Below, piece by piece: positions 9,210 to 17,456 of a DNA stretch of 64,000 nucleotides. Source of the stretch: Pseudobacter ginsenosidimutans (lineage in GTDB: Bacteria > Bacteroidota > Bacteroidia > Chitinophagales > Chitinophagaceae); contig NZ_CP042431.1 in assembly GCF_007970185.1 (NCBI RefSeq), positions 7,423,342 through 7,487,341 of the forward strand, read 5' to 3'. A program made the position numbers and the translations under genes. Under the pieces are notes generated by a model that was not told the DNA's origin, did no database searches, and saw only the letters and a list, made by a program, of their open reading frames with translations. The stretch's first letter is position 1. Each line of letters starts with the position of its first letter.

Positions 9210-9521
9210 ACAGTCAATTTGAAAATTGACAGTGCCGTAATGCTTACAGTTGCTTCCCCTTTCCAAAAAAACGAAAAATTCCGCCTGAGCTGTACAAAAT
9301 AAGAGCCGGAACGCCGATAATACAAAAACCTGCGCCAGGTACATTTGACCATGGCACAGGTTCGGGCTACTATATCAGGATCTTTTGTCCGGAGATCAGG
9401 TACAGAAAAAGAAAAAAGGATAAGGTGGAGAGTTGCCAGGATAAGGGCATCTTCATGTTCAGCAATCCTGGCGCAAAAAAGGATTGCGGGAACATGGGTT
9501 GGAGCGTTGCGGGGAAATAGA
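9210..9521. other. 312-base intergenic stretch
   Basis: No convincing gene is seen here. It holds the palindrome at 9213-9230 and a loose inverted repeat (GCCAGGAT at 9435-9442 with ATCCTGGC at 9465-9472). A hydrophobic minus-strand peptide (start about 9487) could be read but has no support. The region probably contains the lipoprotein promoter and the end of the coiled-coil gene transcript. Confidence 0.4.
9213..9230. promoter_or_regulatory. 18-base palindrome at the lipoprotein start
   Basis: GTCAATTT-GA-AAATTGAC is a perfect dyad with 8-base arms and a two-base centre. It lies four bases upstream of the lipoprotein start codon, covering the ribosome-binding position. The two-base centre makes a stable RNA hairpin loop unlikely without opening the inner pairs, so a protein-binding site on DNA is the likelier reading. 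Confidence 0.4.
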
Positions 9522-10922
9522 TCAGGCTGTTTCCTTGGATTTTTCAGTCACCGCTTCCGCTGCCGGAATTTCCAATGGTAAAGGTTCCTGACCTTGCTGC
9601 CATTGCATCCAGCCGGCATTGAGGGACCGGGCCAGTTCACTATAGATGCGGACCAGCAGGTTGCTGCTGAGTTCCAGTTTGCTCTCAAGTTCTTTTGCTT
9701 TCTGTTGCTCTTTCAGCAGATCATCTCTCAAACCATCCATCACCTGCTGACGGGAGTCGATATCAGTGCGCAGCGTTTGATGCTCGTCCTGCATATTGCG
9801 GAGACTGCTTTCCAGCTGGTTCACCAGCAGTGTCTTTTCTTCTATCTGTTGCTGCTGCACCTGTTTTTCCTGCTGACTGATCTGCGCAGTAGCGCGCCAC
9901 TCGATGGCTTCCTCACTGATCTTCGTTATTTCACTTTGCTTTTCTGTAAGCTCTTCTGATAATACCTGGATGCGGTACTCGAATGAGGCGCTTTTATCCT
10001 TCATCTCACGGAGATGGTTAGCTGCTTCATCGGCCTTTCTTTCCAGCTGATGAAAATTCTTTATCCGCTGTTCCAGTTGTTGCTGCAGGAAATCGACCTG
10101 CAGCTTTTTTTCCTGCGCCAGGTCCTGCAGGTACTCACCTTCTGTGAGCCTGTTCTTCAACAGGTTATTCTCTTCCTCGGTCTTTGCAAGCAGTTCTTCC
10201 AGCACAGTGATCCGCTGGGCATCGATAGAAACTGCATCGGATGGGATTTTGGATTTTGAAGCGGGAGCCTGCTGCTGAAGCGCAGCAAATTTATTTTGTA
10301 GTTTTTCATTTTCTGTTCGGAGTGCAGCAAGATCAGCCACCAGCTGATCTTTCTCCTGGCGGTGCTGGCCACCCAGCTCATCCACCTGCTGCGAGAAACA
10401 GGCTTGTAGTTTTTCGATCTCAGCTTTCGCATTCACTACGGCCTGCTCAGCATCACGCAACTGCTGCTGCAGTTTTTCCTTCTCTTGTGTTGAAAGTGGT
10501 TTTTCATCACCTTCATTGGAATGCTTGCCGTTATAGGCCTTGTTGCGGAGATCTTCATATTTGAATTCCAGCTCTTTGTAATCCTCTTTGAGAGTGGCAT
10601 AATCTTCCTTATACCGGCGAACTTCAGCCTCATACTTTTTGAGCAGGGTGGTATTATCAGGATTGGAACTGGCAAGCCAATCAGGCAATGGCTCCGAAGA
10701 AACAGGACCAGTACCGGCGGAACTCCCTGCCAGCGCCAGTTTCCATTCGGAAGCATCGAGCAGCGGGTGGCCCGTGTCAGCCTCTGCAGGCTTTTTCCGG
10801 CGACGATAATGCAGATAGATAGTCATTCCTACGGCTACTACAGTTAATGGCACAGCAATCCATAACACAATTTGCAAAAACTGTTTGAACTCGTAGAGCG
10901 ATACGAGCAGTAAGGACATCAT
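9522..10922 (-). CDS. membrane-anchored coiled-coil protein of unknown function
   Basis: The 466-residue protein starts with a short segment, then one transmembrane helix (about residues 12-38, ending before the basic YRRRKK stop-transfer). Nearly everything after about residue 95 is predicted coiled coil rich in E, K, Q and L, for example QEKEKLQQQLRDAEQAVVNA and LLAKTEEENNLLKNRLTEGE. The C-terminus becomes non-coiled (SNLLVRIYSELARSLNAGW, then acidic and alanine-rich). No known enzymatic domain was recognised. The orientation would place the long coil in the cytoplasm. It may be a scaffold or cell-envelope organiser, but that is a guess. Confidence 0.75.
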   Translation of the reverse strand: MMSLLLVSLYEFKQFLQIVLWIAVPLTVVAVGMTIYLHYRRRKKPAEADTGHPLLDASEWKLALAGSSAGTGPVSSEPLPDWLASSNPDNTTLLKKYEAEVRRYKEDYATLKEDYKELEFKYEDLRNKAYNGKHSNEGDEKPLSTQEKEKLQQQLRDAEQAVVNAKAEIEKLQACFSQQVDELGGQHRQEKDQLVADLAALRTENEKLQNKFAALQQQAPASKSKIPSDAVSIDAQRITVLEELLAKTEEENNLLKNRLTEGEYLQDLAQEKKLQVDFLQQQLEQRIKNFHQLERKADEAANHLREMKDKSASFEYRIQVLSEELTEKQSEITKISEEAIEWRATAQISQQEKQVQQQQIEEKTLLVNQLESSLRNMQDEHQTLRTDIDSRQQVMDGLRDDLLKEQQKAKELESKLELSSNLLVRIYSELARSLNAGWMQWQQGQEPLPLEIPAAEAVTEKSKETA

Positions 10923-11068
10923 CAGGTTGAAATTTTTTACGTAGAGTTATTCCATCATTCTTAGAGAGTCAGCGCCTTCTGTTCAGCCACTTCTTTTAAA
11001 TGTTCGATACGGTGAGGGAGTAGAAACTGTCGTAAAAATTTTCGCAATAATGATACCAAAAATGAACA

Positions 11069-11092
11069 AAAACCTCATTTGCATGAGGTTTT
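11069..11092. terminator. bidirectional hairpin terminator
   Basis: AAAACCTCAT-TTGC-ATGAGGTTTT is a perfect 10-base stem with a four-base loop. The T-rich 3' arm provides a U tract on either strand. It lies 22 bases downstream of the short-chain dehydrogenase stop (minus strand) and separates that gene from the coiled-coil gene. Confidence 0.75.
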
Positions 11093-11113
11093 ATCCACAT
11101 TCGCAAAAAAAGA

Positions 11114-11907
11114 TCAGATAATGGTTTTCACAACACCGCCATCAGCACGCAGCGCTGCACCATTGGTGGCAGATGATAATGGACTGGCAACATACACGAT
11201 CATATTCGCTATTTCCTCCACTGCTGTAAATCTTTGCAGCAATGATGTTGGGCGTGCATCGGTGAAGAAATTCTTCTCCACTTCCGCAACATTGGTATTC
11301 TGATCATTTGCAAGGTCCTGCATGAATGTACCCACACCTTCAGACATTGTAGGTCCCGGCAGCACGGCATTTACCGTTACCTTGCTGCCTTTCGTGTATT
11401 CTGCAAGGCCCCTGCTGATGGCCAGCTGTGCTGTTTTGCTCATACCATAATGTACCATCTCTTCGGGAATGAATATTGCTGATTCACTTGAAATGAAAAT
11501 GATCCTGCCCCAGTTCTTTGCAAGCATGGGTTTGAGATAATGACGGCTCAGGCGAACACCACTCATTACATTGATCTCAAAAAAACGTAGCCAGTCCTCA
11601 TCGGGGATCTCTGTAAATGGCTTTGGCTCGAAGATGGAAACATTATTGATCAGGATATCCACTTCAGGTAACTGCTTCAGCAAGGCATTCACTTCGTCCA
11701 CTTTTCCAAAATCCGCTGCAATGCCTTCCACCTTTGATCCCGGCACTTTTGCTTTCAATTCCTCCACTGCCTTGTCAACCCTTTCCTGACTTCTTCCATT
11801 GATCACCACTTCAGCCCTTCCTGCAATAACAATGCAGCTGTGGCAAATCCGATCCCTGCTGTTGAACCGGTGATCAATGCTTTCTTTCCCTGTAATTGAA
11901 AATCCAT
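11114..11907 (-). pseudogene. short-chain dehydrogenase/reductase, broken by a one-base frameshift
   Basis: The true start at 11907 gives MDFQLQGKKALITGSTAGIG, the dinucleotide-binding TGxxxGIG motif, but the frame stops at 11803. The rest is read in another frame: AEVVINGRSQERVDKAVEEL, then DILINNVSIFEP, the catalytic Ser in IIFISSESAIF and Tyr/Lys in VHYGMSKTAQL, ending near 11114. Adding one G at 11815-11817 (CCC on the plus strand) yields LLQEGAEVVINGRS and a continuous 264-residue enzyme. It would be an NAD(P)-dependent oxidoreductase of unknown substrate. It lies 50 bases downstream of the ABC-2 permease operon on the same strand. Confidence 0.85.
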
Positions 11908-11957
11908 AGAAAATATATTTGATGATACGGAAGATAACAGCCATCCGGTAAAATGGT

Positions 11958-13112
11958 TTACACTTTGTATCTGCGGCGGACATTGATGGCCAGCAATATT
12001 GCATAGGCCAGCCAGAGTGCTGACAGATGCACTACCTGCGGAATGGCCTGCCACAGATCGCCTCCCTGTTGTACTATAGTGGTGTAAGCTTGCAGAAAAG
12101 GTGTGGTAGGCAATAGCGAGCTCAATGCTTTTAGAAAGAAGGGCAGCTCCTCATAAGGCCAGGCATAACCTGTAATGAGAAAAAATGGATAAGTGGAAAA
12201 TCCCATGAGCTGTACGGCCAGCAATGTGGTCTTGAACAAAGAGCCGAGCCAGAGCGCCATCGGGATCAGCGTGGCAATGAATAAACCGATCAGCAGCACG
12301 AGAGAAAAATAGTCTCCCCGTACCGGTAATTTAAGTATGGTGAAATTAACTGTAAGAAAGAACAATGCATAAATACCATAGAGAACGAAATAAAATGCGC
12401 CCTTCCCTGCAAAAGCAGTTGTAAAGCGGTTTCCCGCCAATTGATATAATTCGCCGAAGGTCCGCTCCTGCCTTTCCCTGGCCATACTGGCTGCCAGTCC
12501 GATCAATAATGTCTGTTGCAGGATCAGCATCAGCAGACCGGGTAACAGGTAAGCCCCATAACTGGTGCGCTCATTGAACAGGGGCCTGTAATCCAATGCC
12601 ACGGGATTGGTTTCCTGCATGGCGATGGCTTCCGTCATCCCTTTTTTCTGAAAGTATTTCAGGCGGACGCCCGCACTAACGGTCATGCTCACCTGCGTTA
12701 CAGCACCCAGGAGGTCGCTGGGTGGCAGAAACCTGCTCACGCTCACTGCCAGAACTATATTGGCCTGCTGCAATGCCATCACTTTTTCTTCCAGACCCTT
12801 CTGCAAATAAATATAGCCCTGCACTTCTTCCCTGTTCAGCATTTCCTGCGCCTGCTGCACATCTTTCGCTCCCACCACTTTTATTGCCTGTGTATTGTTG
12901 AATTGTTCCGTAAGCAGCCTGGATAAAGAGCTCTGATCATCGTCCACCACTGCCAGCGGCACATTCACTTCTTCTTTATCGATATAGATACTGCCGTAGA
13001 AGAATGCATAGAGGAGCGGCGCCAGCAGCAGTGTCAGCAACAGGCTATGGTCTGTGGCAATGGTCCGCACTTCGCGGGCCGCAATGGTCCAGCATCTTTT
13101 CAGGCCACTCAT
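11958..13112 (-). CDS. ABC-2 type transporter permease (second of pair)
   Basis: The 384-residue protein has the YhhJ/YbhR-type ABC-2 layout. It has an N-terminal helix (LLLTLLLAPLLYAFFYGSIY), a large periplasmic domain (about residues 45-175), then five or so helices with SMARERQERTFGELYQLAG between them, the typical cytoplasmic loop. It is the last gene of the exporter operon. Its ATG overlaps the stop codon of the upstream permease (ATGA), which points to coupled translation of a heterodimer. No ATP-binding subunit gene is adjacent. Confidence 0.85.
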   Translation of the reverse strand: MSGLKRCWTIAAREVRTIATDHSLLLTLLLAPLLYAFFYGSIYIDKEEVNVPLAVVDDDQSSLSRLLTEQFNNTQAIKVVGAKDVQQAQEMLNREEVQGYIYLQKGLEEKVMALQQANIVLAVSVSRFLPPSDLLGAVTQVSMTVSAGVRLKYFQKKGMTEAIAMQETNPVALDYRPLFNERTSYGAYLLPGLLMLILQQTLLIGLAASMARERQERTFGELYQLAGNRFTTAFAGKGAFYFVLYGIYALFFLTVNFTILKLPVRGDYFSLVLLIGLFIATLIPMALWLGSLFKTTLLAVQLMGFSTYPFFLITGYAWPYEELPFFLKALSSLLPTTPFLQAYTTIVQQGGDLWQAIPQVVHLSALWLAYAILLAINVRRRYKV

Positions 13113-14269
13113 ACGCCAAGGATTTTATTGCATTGCCGCTGCAATACCAGGATGGCAATGGGATAGGAAATTCCAATGAACACCAGCAATGCCGAAATCT
13201 CCGGCCTTGCATAGGAAAGCGGCAGGCTCATCGTGAACACTTTGATGAAGCCATCCAGGAACCAGCTATAAGGCAACAAATGCGAATAGAACTGATCATA
13301 CCAGGGCATGCCCCATTTCGGGAACGTATAACCGCTGAATACGAATGCAGGCGATGTATAGAAGAGCCCTATATCTGTTGCCAGCATCGTATCCTTAACG
13401 ATAGCAGAGACCATCACACCCAAACCGATACAGGCCAGTGCCATCAGGGAGTACAACACAAAGAAATTCCATCCTCCCAATCCATCGCCGATACTGAATG
13501 CAGGGAACACTACCCAGGCCATCAATATCCAGTTGATCCAGCTCACACTGAGATGCGCAATTGTTTTTCCGATAATGATATCCGATGCAGAACCTTTTGC
13601 CAGCAATACCAGCTCTTCCATACTGCGCGTAGTATATTCATAATTCAGCATCAGCACGGCCACCATGATGATCATCATCTGAATGGCTACTGTGATCAGC
13701 CCTGGCACCAGGTATTCGCGGTAATTGTAATCAGGATTGTACAATGAATAAGTAGACACAACAATCGGCTGCACCAGCGCCATCGCTTTGGAAGGATTCA
13801 TTCCTTTCTTCACAAGCTTTTGCAATATCACGCCTGAACCACCGGTGAGCAATACCTGCGCAGCATCTTTATAAATGAGTTTGGCAGGCACCAGGTAGGC
13901 GGCATTGGTATAAAGCGTAACAGTAGTGGGTTTCCGGCTCTTGATATCCGATTCCATCCTCCGCGGGAAATGAACGGCGCCCATGATCTCGTTGCGACGC
14001 ATAGCATCTTTCAGCTCATCGTAATTATTGATGCTCCGGGTGAAATGAATGGTCTCGGTTTGTTCCAGTAAGAAAATAAGCTGACGGGTTGCGGCGGAAT
14101 TATCTTCATCATACACAGCCATCGGCAGATCATACACTTTTTGACCCTGGTAAATGCCGGCATACAGAAAGAACAGCAGCGGCGGCATCACCACCAGGGC
14201 CCAGTAATGCACTGGAAGCGAAAAGATCCGCTTCCATTCCCTGAATATGATTTTGACAATTACCGGCAT
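13109..14269 (-). CDS. ABC-2 type transporter permease (first of pair)
   Basis: The 386-residue protein is a paralogue of the next permease. It has an N-terminal helix (VHYWALVVMPPLLFFLYAGIY), a periplasmic domain (about residues 45-185) and a C-terminal bundle of helices containing NYEYTTRSMEELVLLAKGS. These families export drugs or envelope molecules together with a HlyD adaptor and TolC channel. It starts 15 bases after the HlyD gene and overlaps the second permease by four bases. Confidence 0.85.
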   Translation of the reverse strand: MPVIVKIIFREWKRIFSLPVHYWALVVMPPLLFFLYAGIYQGQKVYDLPMAVYDEDNSAATRQLIFLLEQTETIHFTRSINNYDELKDAMRRNEIMGAVHFPRRMESDIKSRKPTTVTLYTNAAYLVPAKLIYKDAAQVLLTGGSGVILQKLVKKGMNPSKAMALVQPIVVSTYSLYNPDYNYREYLVPGLITVAIQMMIIMVAVLMLNYEYTTRSMEELVLLAKGSASDIIIGKTIAHLSVSWINWILMAWVVFPAFSIGDGLGGWNFFVLYSLMALACIGLGVMVSAIVKDTMLATDIGLFYTSPAFVFSGYTFPKWGMPWYDQFYSHLLPYSWFLDGFIKVFTMSLPLSYARPEISALLVFIGISYPIAILVLQRQCNKILGV

Positions 14270-14284
14270 GATACATTTTATGGC

Positions 14285-15274
14285 TTACCTGATCAGTTCG
14301 GCTGTCATTCCTGAACGCAGCCCCCTGATCTGATCTGCATTTTCGGGTTTGCATTCCACTGTGAATGTGCGGAGCTCAAACTGCCCCCTGTCGCGTGTAG
14401 GCACCCAGTTCGCAAATGTGAGGGTGGCGTTTATCTTACTAACGGTACCCTTCATTCGTTGCGGCGTGCAGCCGGGAATATCGAGTGTCACTTTCGCACC
14501 TTCGCTCAATCCTTTCATATCATCCTGCCTTACATTGAAACGGACAAAATAAGTGCCCTGTTCCTGGATGGTCATGATGGGATAGCCGATGGAGATGATC
14601 TCCCCTTCCTTCACGATCAATGTGGAGATGATGCCATCGTTGGGCGCAGTAATGCGTGTATTTTCCGAGATGGATTTGGTGAGCTCATAGGCCTGCTCAG
14701 CCTGTTTGAGAATGGCATTGGCGGCTGCGATCATTTCAGGTTGTGTTCCTTTTTGCAGCATCTCCCAGTTGAGCCTGGCGATCTCCATTTCCTTTTCTGC
14801 TGCCTGCATTTTGAATTGAATGATATCCCGCTCTTCGCCAGACACTACTTCCTTATTGTAGAGATTCTGGATCCGCTCAAACGTGGTCCTCGCAAGACTG
14901 TACTGGTCCTGCGCGATCTTGTACACATTATTGGAACTGGCCACCAGCTCGGGTCTCGGGCCTTTCTGCAAAAGACTGAGATTGCTTTGTGCCGCTTCGA
15001 TGGCAGCCAGTGCCTGGTTGTTGATGGCATTGATCTCCTTGGTGCGGACAACGCCGAGCAATTGTCCCTTCTTCACGGTATCGCCGGAATGTACCAATAA
15101 GGTGTCCAGCTTTCCCGGAAATTCCGCCGCTACATCAGTGAATTCAGCATCCACCATTCCCAGCAATGCATTGGACGCAGGTTCAGCAGCTTTCCTGAAC
15201 AGGAAATAAAGGGCGATACCCAGCACTATCACCGGGATCAGAACGGCCCAGTAGTTTTTAAAAAAATTAGACAT
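14285..15274 (-). CDS. HlyD-family membrane fusion (periplasmic adaptor) protein
   Basis: The ATG at 15274 (MSNFFKNYWAVLIP) is preferred over the TTG six bases upstream; the product is 329 residues. It has one N-terminal membrane helix (about residues 7-26), a split biotinyl-lipoyl domain (GKLDTLLVHSGDTVKKGQLL and ITAPNDGIISTLIVKEGEII), a central coiled-coil hairpin (about 75-190) and a C-terminal beta-barrel (VRFNVRQDDMKGLSEG). It bridges the inner-membrane permeases and the TolC-like channel. It lies six bases after the TolC-like gene. Confidence 0.9.
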   Translation of the reverse strand: MSNFFKNYWAVLIPVIVLGIALYFLFRKAAEPASNALLGMVDAEFTDVAAEFPGKLDTLLVHSGDTVKKGQLLGVVRTKEINAINNQALAAIEAAQSNLSLLQKGPRPELVASSNNVYKIAQDQYSLARTTFERIQNLYNKEVVSGEERDIIQFKMQAAEKEMEIARLNWEMLQKGTQPEMIAAANAILKQAEQAYELTKSISENTRITAPNDGIISTLIVKEGEIISIGYPIMTIQEQGTYFVRFNVRQDDMKGLSEGAKVTLDIPGCTPQRMKGTVSKINATLTFANWVPTRDRGQFELRTFTVECKPENADQIRGLRSGMTAELIR

Positions 15275-15280
15275 AGGCAA

Positions 15281-16735
15281 TTATTTCAGGTATGCGGTGA
15301 TCCGGCTGGCAGATCCAGTTGCGTCCAGGTAATCTGCCAATGCCAGGTAATATCCCAGCACGGCGGTGTAATAGGCTTTGGTGATCTCTTCTTCCACCAG
15401 CAAGGATTCATTCACTTCACGTGGTGTACTCATCCTGTTGCGCATCCGTTCTTCCACCTGCTGTGTGGTGAGCGCTGCGGTAGAGCGCGCAGTATCCATG
15501 GCAGCGATATCATTCCTCAATGCACTCAGTCTGTTCTGCGCCACGCGCACGCGGGTTTGCAACAGTCCTTTTGTTTGATCGGCCGCAATCTTTGCTTCTT
15601 CCAGTAATTCTTTGGAGGCTTTCACCCGCTTGATGGTTTGCGTACCATTGAAGATGGTCCACTGCATTTCAACGCCCACCAGCCAGGGTGGGATCGTCAG
15701 CGGAAGATCTTTCTGATAAAGCTGAAGACTGCCGATAGCAAAAATATTCGGCAATGAAAATGATTTGCTGCCCTTGAGACTGGCCTGCGCAAGGTCCTGC
15801 TTGCTCTCGATAGCGAGATAAGCCGGATTGGCGGCCCAGAAGTCAGGGGAAAAAGATGGAAGTTCCGTTACAGGTTTATAAGGTAGTGTGTCCGTAATAG
15901 TTAGTATGGTATCGATGGGCATGTTGAGCAGTTTGTTGAGCTCTGCAAGAGCTGTCTGCTTTTCCAGTTCCTGGTTCTGTAACCTGCTCCTGGCAATGAT
16001 CACAGCAGTGCTGGCCCAGTTGCGCTGGTAAGGCGGTAACAAATTCTGTTTCACCATTTCATTGGCATCATATTCGATCCTCGAAAAACTTTTGACGATC
16101 TGTTGCTGGCTTTGCAGGATATTGTTGAGATACATGATGCGCAGGTACTGCAAAGCGATCAGCAGTTCCACCTGTTGATTGGCCAGTTCGAGATTGTGAC
16201 GGCCCGACTTCACTTCTGCCGCAGCCACATCCTGTACTGTTTTCAGCTTATTGCCCAGCCAGATGGGCTGCCTTACTCCCAGTGCAGCGGTGAAATATTG
16301 CTGCTTGCTGAGCGCCGGATTGTAATCAGGATAAAACGTATTGAGGATATTCTTTCCTCCATTGTAAATGATGTTCTGCGCATTCTGTGAAAGATCATTG
16401 CCGGTGATGGCCTTGTACACCTCATTGGCAGTGTTCACGGCTTGCCGGGAGGAGCCTTCCAGGATGCCATCTTTTACCTGTTGAAGATTTACTTCGAGAG
16501 GCTTACTGAGATAGTTGTAACCGGCCAGCAGATCGATCCTGGGAAGATAGGATTGCTTTTCTGCCTGCAGAGCGTACTCTCTTGCTTTCAGGGAGGCGCC
16601 GGCCTGTTTGATCAGTAAATTATTATTCCGCGCAAGCGTAAAACAATCTTCGAGGGAAATGTTTTGAGCGCCCGCGCGGAATAACATTCCCGTGAGGAAC
16701 AAAATCGTTAGCGTTGTCAGGGCTTTCAACTGCAT
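15281..16735 (-). CDS. TolC-family outer-membrane efflux protein
   Basis: The ATG at 16735 (MQLKALTTLTILFLTGMLF) fits a signal peptide ending AGAQ; the TTG at 16741 is less likely. The 484-residue product shows the two OEP repeats of TolC proteins, with long helical stretches (SLEDCFTLARNNNLLIKQAG at the N-terminus and EERMRNRMSTPREVNESLLV near the C-terminus). It forms the outer-membrane and periplasmic tunnel of the exporter encoded downstream. A lipoprotein gene ends 19 bases upstream and may be co-transcribed. Confidence 0.9.
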   Translation of the reverse strand: MQLKALTTLTILFLTGMLFRAGAQNISLEDCFTLARNNNLLIKQAGASLKAREYALQAEKQSYLPRIDLLAGYNYLSKPLEVNLQQVKDGILEGSSRQAVNTANEVYKAITGNDLSQNAQNIIYNGGKNILNTFYPDYNPALSKQQYFTAALGVRQPIWLGNKLKTVQDVAAAEVKSGRHNLELANQQVELLIALQYLRIMYLNNILQSQQQIVKSFSRIEYDANEMVKQNLLPPYQRNWASTAVIIARSRLQNQELEKQTALAELNKLLNMPIDTILTITDTLPYKPVTELPSFSPDFWAANPAYLAIESKQDLAQASLKGSKSFSLPNIFAIGSLQLYQKDLPLTIPPWLVGVEMQWTIFNGTQTIKRVKASKELLEEAKIAADQTKGLLQTRVRVAQNRLSALRNDIAAMDTARSTAALTTQQVEERMRNRMSTPREVNESLLVEEEITKAYYTAVLGYYLALADYLDATGSASRITAYLK

Positions 16736-16754
16736 ACGCAAAAATTTTTGTGCA

Positions 16755-17393
16755 CTATTTACCAGGGATCACACCTTTCTTCACCATATCTGTAACCACC
16801 GTTTTGGTGAAGCCACTTGCCAGCGTTGCTGCATTGCCGGGGTCAAAAGACCGGGTCTGGGCAGAGTACTCGAGTCTGTCTTCCGATACATTGTACAGGT
16901 TCGCTTCCAGCACGTAATTGGTGGTATTGGTGTAATAGCCGGGTTCGTAAACGCGGTCGTACATCGTTCTCCAGGAGCGCCAGTAACGGCTGTAATATGT
17001 GAAGTACGGCGTGTAAGACACGCGGCCCGGTGTATAGTATTTTTCTTTTTCCTTATCCAGCAGGGTGAGAATAACGATCCCGTCATAACCATCACTTTTT
17101 ACCTTGCTTACCACATCGGCATCAGACATTTTCTCAAAGGCTTTCGGGCCATAGGATTCGGAAGCGGTGATAGCATTTACATTATTCGCTTTTAATGAAT
17201 TCACCATTGCTGCTTCCACATTGTCCCTGATAGATCTGTCTTTGTTTCCGGTCAAACCAACTACCAGTACTTTATTGTATTGTTTAAGGTTGGCATTTTC
17301 CGCTTTCCAGGAGCTCAGCAGTTCGGTACTGCTGCAGGAGGCAAGGGTGAGCATTACCATCAATGCGGCCATCCCTGTAAAAAACTGTTTCAT
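16755..17393 (-). CDS. lipoprotein of unknown function
   Basis: The 212-residue protein starts with a lipoprotein signal MKQFFTGMAALMVMLTLASC with lipid-attachment Cys20. It contains VLVVGLTGNKDRSIRDNVEA, DGYDGIVILTLLDKEKEKYY, a Tyr/Arg/Trp-rich segment (about residues 130-150) and a C-terminal helix GFTKTVVTDMVKKGVIPGK. The arrangement resembles Bacteroidota lipoproteins with a GNA1162/DUF4136-like fold, but I cannot assign a family firmly. It lies between the porin and the exporter operon. Confidence 0.7.
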   Translation of the reverse strand: MKQFFTGMAALMVMLTLASCSSTELLSSWKAENANLKQYNKVLVVGLTGNKDRSIRDNVEAAMVNSLKANNVNAITASESYGPKAFEKMSDADVVSKVKSDGYDGIVILTLLDKEKEKYYTPGRVSYTPYFTYYSRYWRSWRTMYDRVYEPGYYTNTTNYVLEANLYNVSEDRLEYSAQTRSFDPGNAATLASGFTKTVVTDMVKKGVIPGK

Positions 17394-17456
17394 ATTGTTG
17401 TATTTAGATGAATAATGTTGTTCATATCATCATCTACAATATTGCTGCCATCCGCC

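Noticed and set aside
9400-9490. Short hydrophobic minus-strand peptide ending LFLYLISGQKILI
   Set aside because: All three frames are open here and there is no support from start signals or continuation.
10964-11060. Minus-strand stretch reading LLRKFLRQFLLPHRIEHLKE and ending at a TAA
   Set aside because: No good start codon (only TTG), about 31 residues, next to a terminator; composition alone is not enough.
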